A stretch of 64,000 bases of DNA from Flexibacter flexilis DSM 6793 (GTDB lineage: Bacteria; Bacteroidota; Bacteroidia; Cytophagales; Flexibacteraceae): contig NZ_FOLE01000006.1 of NCBI RefSeq assembly GCF_900112255.1, positions 224,547 to 288,546 of the forward strand, read 5' to 3'. How positions within the stretch are numbered: the stretch's first letter is position 1; every line of letters begins with the position of its first letter. Shown here one piece after another: positions 61,501-64,000 of the stretch. A model generated the notes under the pieces. It was not told where the DNA came from, did not search any database, and worked only from the letters and a program-made list of their open reading frames with translations. A program made the position numbers and the translations under genes.

Positions 61501-64000
61501 GGTCTGGCATGGAGAGATCTAGCAATGCAGGAACTAGCTTGAACTATCAAGTAAAACTATATGAAGCAACTGGTAAACTAGAGTTTGTGTATGGTTCAAT
61601 GAAAGGTTTTGATGGTTCAAATAACACTTCTTGGGCTTATGCAACAGGTTTGAGCGGTTCGCTTTCTGGTAATGTGATTGCACAAACAAGTGCTAACATT
61701 ACAAGTTTTGGCGCAACTCCTACAAGTTTGCAATGGGTTCCAAAATGTAATTCACGTATTTCATTTACCCCAAATACTTCGGCTGTACTGCCAACAGCAA
61801 CGCTTGCAGCCCCTTCGTATGACAATCCTACTACTGCTAAAACCGTGGCTGTATCGTCGGGCGTAAGTGTGGATTATTGTACTGTATATCGTACAGCTGC
61901 CTCTACGGCTACTAATCCAACATATACAGGAACGAATAGTAGTACTGTAAGTGCAAATGATGTTTGGTTTAAGTTTACTAGTACTGTTGCTGCCAATACT
62001 AAAGTATCCGTATTGGGTGGTTATAACTTTAATGGAGTTATTCAACTAGATACTCTATTGGGCAATGGTACATTTAAACAAATTGGCTACATTAATTCTG
62101 CTGGTGCTGGTGGTACTGATACACTTCGTGTAAACAACTTGCCTGCTGGTACATACTATGTACGTGTTTATGATATTGGTACAACAAGTTCAGGTGTATT
62201 TAATTTATCTGTTTATGCTGTTGTTCCGCCGCCGGCTAATGATAACTGTGCGGGTGCGGTAGCTCTTACTGTGGCTGGTAGTACATGGACTCCTATTGCC
62301 TCTGGCAATACAGCCAATGCAACTCAATCTTCGAGTGGTTGCTCAGGTACTGCTGATGATGATGTTTGGTACACTTTCACCAAAACAGGTACAAATCCTG
62401 TACTGGTACAAGTAACTGGCGGTACTGGGTTTAATCCTGTGTTGCAAGTATATACAGGTGCTTGTGGTGCACTGGTTTCTGCTCAATGTGTGAATAATAC
62501 AAGTACAGGAGGAACTGAAGTAACAACACCAATTACAGCTGCGGGTACCTATTATGTACGTGTTTATCACTCAGCTAATGGTGGTACGCCAACGACAGGT
62601 TTCAATATTGGTGTATATAGCCCAGTTCCAAACTGTGCTACGCTTACAGCTCCAACGGCTGGTGCTACTACCATTGTGCCAGCAAACAGTAACGCGTTAT
62701 CGTGGACTGCTTCTGCAGGTACTATAGCTCCTACAAGCTATGATATACAAATAAGTACCTCAGCTTCATTTACCTCTTATGTTGTAAATGCTAATGTGGT
62801 TACCTCTCCAACTATTTACACAATCCCTGCTGCTACTTTGGCAGAAAACACTACTTATTACTGGCGTGTTACTGCTAAGAATGCTAATGGAGGTGCTGTA
62901 AGTTGCGAAACTCGTAGCTTTACTACGACAGGTACTGTGCCTTCTGCTGCAACAAGTCTTGTTCCTGCTAATGGAGCAATTAATATTGCAACGAGCCAAG
63001 TTCTTTCTTGGTCTGCTGGCTCTGGTTTCCCTAGTGGTTATGATGTCTATTTTAGCACAAGCCAAACGGCTGTAACAAGTATGTCTGCTGGTGCTTTGGT
63101 GGTAAACAATAGCTTGGTTAATACATTTACACCAACGCTTGCCAACAGCACGACTTATTATTGGAGAGTTGTTCCGCGTAACGCTAATGGCCCTGCTACC
63201 ACAACAGTAGTTTATAGCTTCACAACAGTCGCACCAGCTCCTGTTAATGATAACTGTTCGGCTGCAACCACTCTTACTGTGAATGCTGCTGCTATATCTG
63301 GCACAACGGTTGGTTCTTCTGCTTCGGCGGCAGGTGCTGGTTGTGCTGGTACTGCTGACGATGACGTGTGGTACAAATTTGTTGCTACAAGTGCAATGAC
63401 ACACCGCGTTACAGTAACAGGAACAGGTTCTTTTGATCCTGTTGTTAGCGTATTGGGTGGTTCTGCTTGTGGTTCATTGGGTAGTTTGCAATGTGCTAAT
63501 GCTACTACGGCAGCAGGAGAAGAGGTTATTGAATTAAATGGCCTTACTGCTGGTGCTACTTACTATGTACTTGTATATAGTAATGGATCTACTATTGCTA
63601 ATCAGGGTACATTTACGACAAGAGTTGATGCTATTACTTGCGAAGCTCCAGCATTAACGGCAATATTAGGCGCAACTGCGACTAAACTCACTTGGGATGC
63701 TGGTTCTTATAATGCGATAGAAGTTCAATGGAAAACAGCCTCAACGTCTGTTTGGTATGGAGCGAATCCAACTGGTACAGCAGTTGCGTATCGTATTATT
63801 AATCTTGTTCCAAATACAAGTTATACGGCTCGTATAAGAGTTCGTTGTGCGGCAGGTCAGGTATTGACGGCATGGAAAACTGTCAACTTCACTACGCTCT
63901 TAACTCCGACCTGTTCCCCTATCTCTCCAGTTATCGTGACACCAGGAGGAACCGGAGCTCGATTTGACTGGTCATCTTACACCACCAATACCTACATTTA
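55512..64000 (+). CDS. Giant modular secreted/surface protein, 3' end beyond window
   Basis: Open for at least 2829 codons and still running at base 64000. The start MNYLYKPQKWLTRALGVVAV opens a signal peptide ending near TWGQ. Order of modules, rough residues: nidogen-like beta domain 35-250; two fibronectin III domains 251-436; three 279-residue units (choice-of-anchor/MAM-like domain plus FN3) 437-1272; another anchor domain 1279-1445; CARDB-like 1447-1565; anchor domain 1569-1732; CARDB-like 1733-1850; second nidogen-like 1853-2083; PPC-type domains at 2117-2239, 2242-2372 and 2577-2705 (each with DDVWYKF or NDVWFKF); FN3 domains at 2374-2573 and from 2709. This is the make-up of a Bacteroidota adhesin or secreted hydrolase scaffold, probably with a T9SS sorting domain beyond the edge. 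No catalytic domain is seen. Confidence 0.85.
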   Translation, partial: MNYLYKPQKWLTRALGVVAVLASVVLSPTRTWGQVSGYSFAASAGTFTPISGGTNVTTSTSAADFLGDFKTSTSIPIGFTFTFNGVNYTNVIAASDGFVSFNTSATTTSTNNLATTTGRRPLLAPLWDDLDGASGTGSAKYITTGTAGSQVFTIEYLNWQWNYNATGSTISFQVKLYEGTNKIEFIYQQESGAVSSGTASIGIAGATTGSGTYLSLNGSGTAPTVSSTVETANISAKPATGQIYAFTPPSCVAPASVAMSAVAVTTATATWPAASPAPSNGYKWEVRTSGAAGSGVTGLVSSGTTAAGVLTTNLTGLTPGSAHYFYVSSDCGGSGTSVWTASSSFTPSCNLPTSLAVSSITTSSASLAWTASTSNPTGGYEWEIVPSTLSAGTGNDVTHGMTSAGVVTASASGLAANTSYKLWVRSYCGSGIYSNWASSSTFTTLCNPENAPTVLQTFDTYPASCWTSATGTLAASSTLSGTSTAWVSGDFANVAGNKGFRINLYGTKNDWVLSQKVNLGATPGVYRLKYKIAVTSYLGTTAQSTLGTHKVDLVISTDGGTTWSNANILKTYTGAGSYSNTGQTETVALSSYSGLVRFAFVATTSSTSPDIDFHVDDFVVETAPSCIEPTALTVSSFTNNSASLSWTASTSAPTGGYEWEVRTSGAGGSGSTGLAASGTTAAGVVTASASGLTATTTYTVYVRANCGAGSYSAWVASSSTFTTLCNPENAPTAVQTFDTYPPSCWASAKGTLAASSTLSGTSTAWASGNFANVAGNKGFKINLYDTKNDWVLSQNINLGATPGVYRLKYKIAVTSYAGTTAQSTLGTHKVDLVISTDGGTTWSNANILKTYTGAGSYSNTGQTETVALSSYSGLVRFAFVATTSSTSPDIDFHVDDFVVETAPSCVEPTALTVSSFTNNSASLSWTASPSNPTGGYEWEVRTSGAGGSGATGLAASGTTAAGVVTASVSGLTATTTYTVYVRANCGTGSYSAWVASSSTFTTLCNPENAPTAVQTFDTYPPSCWASAKGTLAASSTLSGTSTAWASSDFANVAGNKGFKINLYGNKNDWVLSQYLNLGATPGAYRLKYKIAVTNYAGTTVQSTLGTHKVDLVISTDGGTTWSNANILKTYTGAGSYSNTGQTETVALSSYSGLVRFAFVATTSSTSLDIDFHVDDFVVETTPSCVEPVSLIVPSFTSGTASLSWTASTSAPTGGYEWEVRTSGAAGSGSTGLAASGTTAAGVVAASVTGLLPTTTYTAYVRANCGVSGTSTWVASIPFTTPCVSLNLPYTQDFESATVPAMPNCTSVFNAGNTSGNNWVTASAPGNGFNSKTLQYSYDIDYDANTWFFTEGLNLEAGKTYKVSYRYGCYSASYPEKLKVSYGTVASVAGMTTTLADYPNVVNITPNIDAQTFVAPSTGVYYVGFNAYSIADQYYLYVDDIAVVEVPAIDMSANALVSPIATGCYTSAETVTVKIKNEGTSVINFATNNVTVAVAVTNPSGSVTTIAPVVLSSGTLVAGATQDVVVSTTYDMTAAGTYTFNATTVMSGDGASANNAIAATTRTVEVAQAYPYQQDFEGNFDGWGVVGVQGYVAVSVNTPCLPNSAITGQAYSSGSNFQLIAPKMGNLVANSAVRFKYAMTSGFTCSSLSIGSNTIVVEASFDCGVTYIPIYTINNSNHVTSSSFVTKSVRFADVPAVVSAGYVGKAAKVRFRSVWSSGSPTLWVDDFEIYSDFPTDVKATTITAPALGLTAAAGQTVTVTVLNAGSGTLDFSVTPLTVNAAVTLPNSTVVNLTPVVISTGTLASNATLNVNVSTSFDMSVTGTYVFNASTTIDGDANTSNDAMPPVSVNAYAPFKYDIAIDSTDFTSILPSGTAISGWLNSNGGGSTVSDDAWSGAVDLTSFNFKYQGVKVNAFRVHTNGFLTFNPDLILGSNYTSPTSSTEGLGYIDAYFNKRIAPFWANLVLAGNTGNAAYLASTSSPIKYQISGAPGSRVLTVEWSGMERSSNAGTSLNYQVKLYEATGKLEFVYGSMKGFDGSNNTSWAYATGLSGSLSGNVIAQTSANITSFGATPTSLQWVPKCNSRISFTPNTSAVLPTATLAAPSYDNPTTAKTVAVSSGVSVDYCTVYRTAASTATNPTYTGTNSSTVSANDVWFKFTSTVAANTKVSVLGGYNFNGVIQLDTLLGNGTFKQIGYINSAGAGGTDTLRVNNLPAGTYYVRVYDIGTTSSGVFNLSVYAVVPPPANDNCAGAVALTVAGSTWTPIASGNTANATQSSSGCSGTADDDVWYTFTKTGTNPVLVQVTGGTGFNPVLQVYTGACGALVSAQCVNNTSTGGTEVTTPITAAGTYYVRVYHSANGGTPTTGFNIGVYSPVPNCATLTAPTAGATTIVPANSNALSWTASAGTIAPTSYDIQISTSASFTSYVVNANVVTSPTIYTIPAATLAENTTYYWRVTAKNANGGAVSCETRSFTTTGTVPSAATSLVPANGAINIATSQVLSWSAGSGFPSGYDVYFSTSQTAVTSMSAGALVVNNSLVNTFTPTLANSTTYYWRVVPRNANGPATTTVVYSFTTVAPAPVNDNCSAATTLTVNAAAISGTTVGSSASAAGAGCAGTADDDVWYKFVATSAMTHRVTVTGTGSFDPVVSVLGGSACGSLGSLQCANATTAAGEEVIELNGLTAGATYYVLVYSNGSTIANQGTFTTRVDAITCEAPALTAILGATATKLTWDAGSYNAIEVQWKTASTSVWYGANPTGTAVAYRIINLVPNTSYTARIRVRCAAGQVLTAWKTVNFTTLLTPTCSPISPVIVTPGGTGARFDWSSYTTNTYI
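56819..59330 (+). repeat. Three near-identical 837-bp tandem units
   Basis: Units begin at about 56819, 57656 and 58493. Each encodes 279 residues: a domain opening CNPENAPT and containing TFDTYP, SCW, LGATPG, STDGGTTWSNANILKTYTGA and FHVDDFVVET, then an FN3 domain (WEVRTSGA). DNA identity is very high, including silent sites, so the copies arose by recent duplication or are kept alike by gene conversion. The FN3 part of the last copy and the start of the first are more diverged. Confidence 0.92.

Noticed and set aside
62766..63404. Minus-strand open frame of 212 codons opposite the giant surface protein
   Set aside because: Low-complexity Cys/Ser/Arg/Thr product that mirrors the Thr/Ala/Gly codons of the real frame; several similar antisense frames lie across 56000-63000.

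Overview
The window looks like chromosomal DNA of a Bacteroidota bacterium, most likely a Cytophagales-type organism; the genus cannot be fixed from the sequence alone. The signs are promoters of the TTG-(about 17-23)-TAnnTTTG type, a zinc-free form of ribosomal protein L36, a type IX secretion (T9SS) C-terminal sorting domain, a DUF4175 protein, a bacterial geranylgeranylglyceryl phosphate synthase, lipoproteins with short lipoboxes, and giant secreted proteins built from fibronectin III, PPC, CARDB and Ig-like modules. Most genes sit on moderately AT-rich DNA with short intergenic gaps and many clear hairpin-plus-T terminators.

Layout. 1-1751 (minus) is an M61 glycyl aminopeptidase cut by the window edge, followed by a beta-CASP metallo-beta-lactamase protein. 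3698-11826 is the second half of the spc cluster plus the alpha operon: rpsH-rplF-rplR-rpsE-rpmD-rplO-secY-map-infA-rpmJ-rpsM-rpsK-rpsD-rpoA-rplQ, with a promoter just before rpsH and a strong terminator after rplQ. The genes that usually precede rpsH (rplE, rpsN and the S10 block) are not here. 11987-19789 holds a bestrophin-like channel, an AsmA-like protein, an OmpA-type lipoprotein, a polysaccharide polymerase/glycosyltransferase pair and MiaE. 20031-28456 holds a tricorn-like protease, a three-gene operon with two tandem paralogues of a small secreted cysteine protein, a three-gene operon of overlapping frames ending in the GGGP synthase, an LpxL-type acyltransferase and a small conserved protein. 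28496-35532 has a cobalamin/iron-type binding lipoprotein, a polysaccharide flippase, a methyltransferase, a CHASE3-GAF protein without an output domain, fumC and a SPOR protein.

35609-39106 (minus) runs from a very basic exported protein with seven 26-residue repeats, through a YtxJ-type bacilliredoxin, paaC, paaD and a lipoprotein. 39472-45052 carries parE and a LytS/LytTR two-component pair with an exported propeller sensor. 45126-48506 (minus) is a T9SS cargo protein with delta-60 repeats and seven almost identical Ig-like domains. 48714-52061 (minus) is DUF4175. Then come smpB with an Rpn-type nuclease, a non-catalytic M16 peptidase homologue, and from 55512 to the window end a giant modular surface protein (at least 2829 residues) containing three near-identical 837-bp units.

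Functionally the window mixes core translation and secretion genes with envelope biogenesis (OmpA, AsmA, acyltransferase, GGGP synthase, polysaccharide polymerase and flippase) and large exported repeat proteins. No tRNA, rRNA, CRISPR array, insertion sequence or prophage was found. The least explained elements are the 26-residue repeat protein at 37940-39106, the tandem cysteine proteins at 23399-24300, and the recently amplified repeats in the two giant exported proteins.
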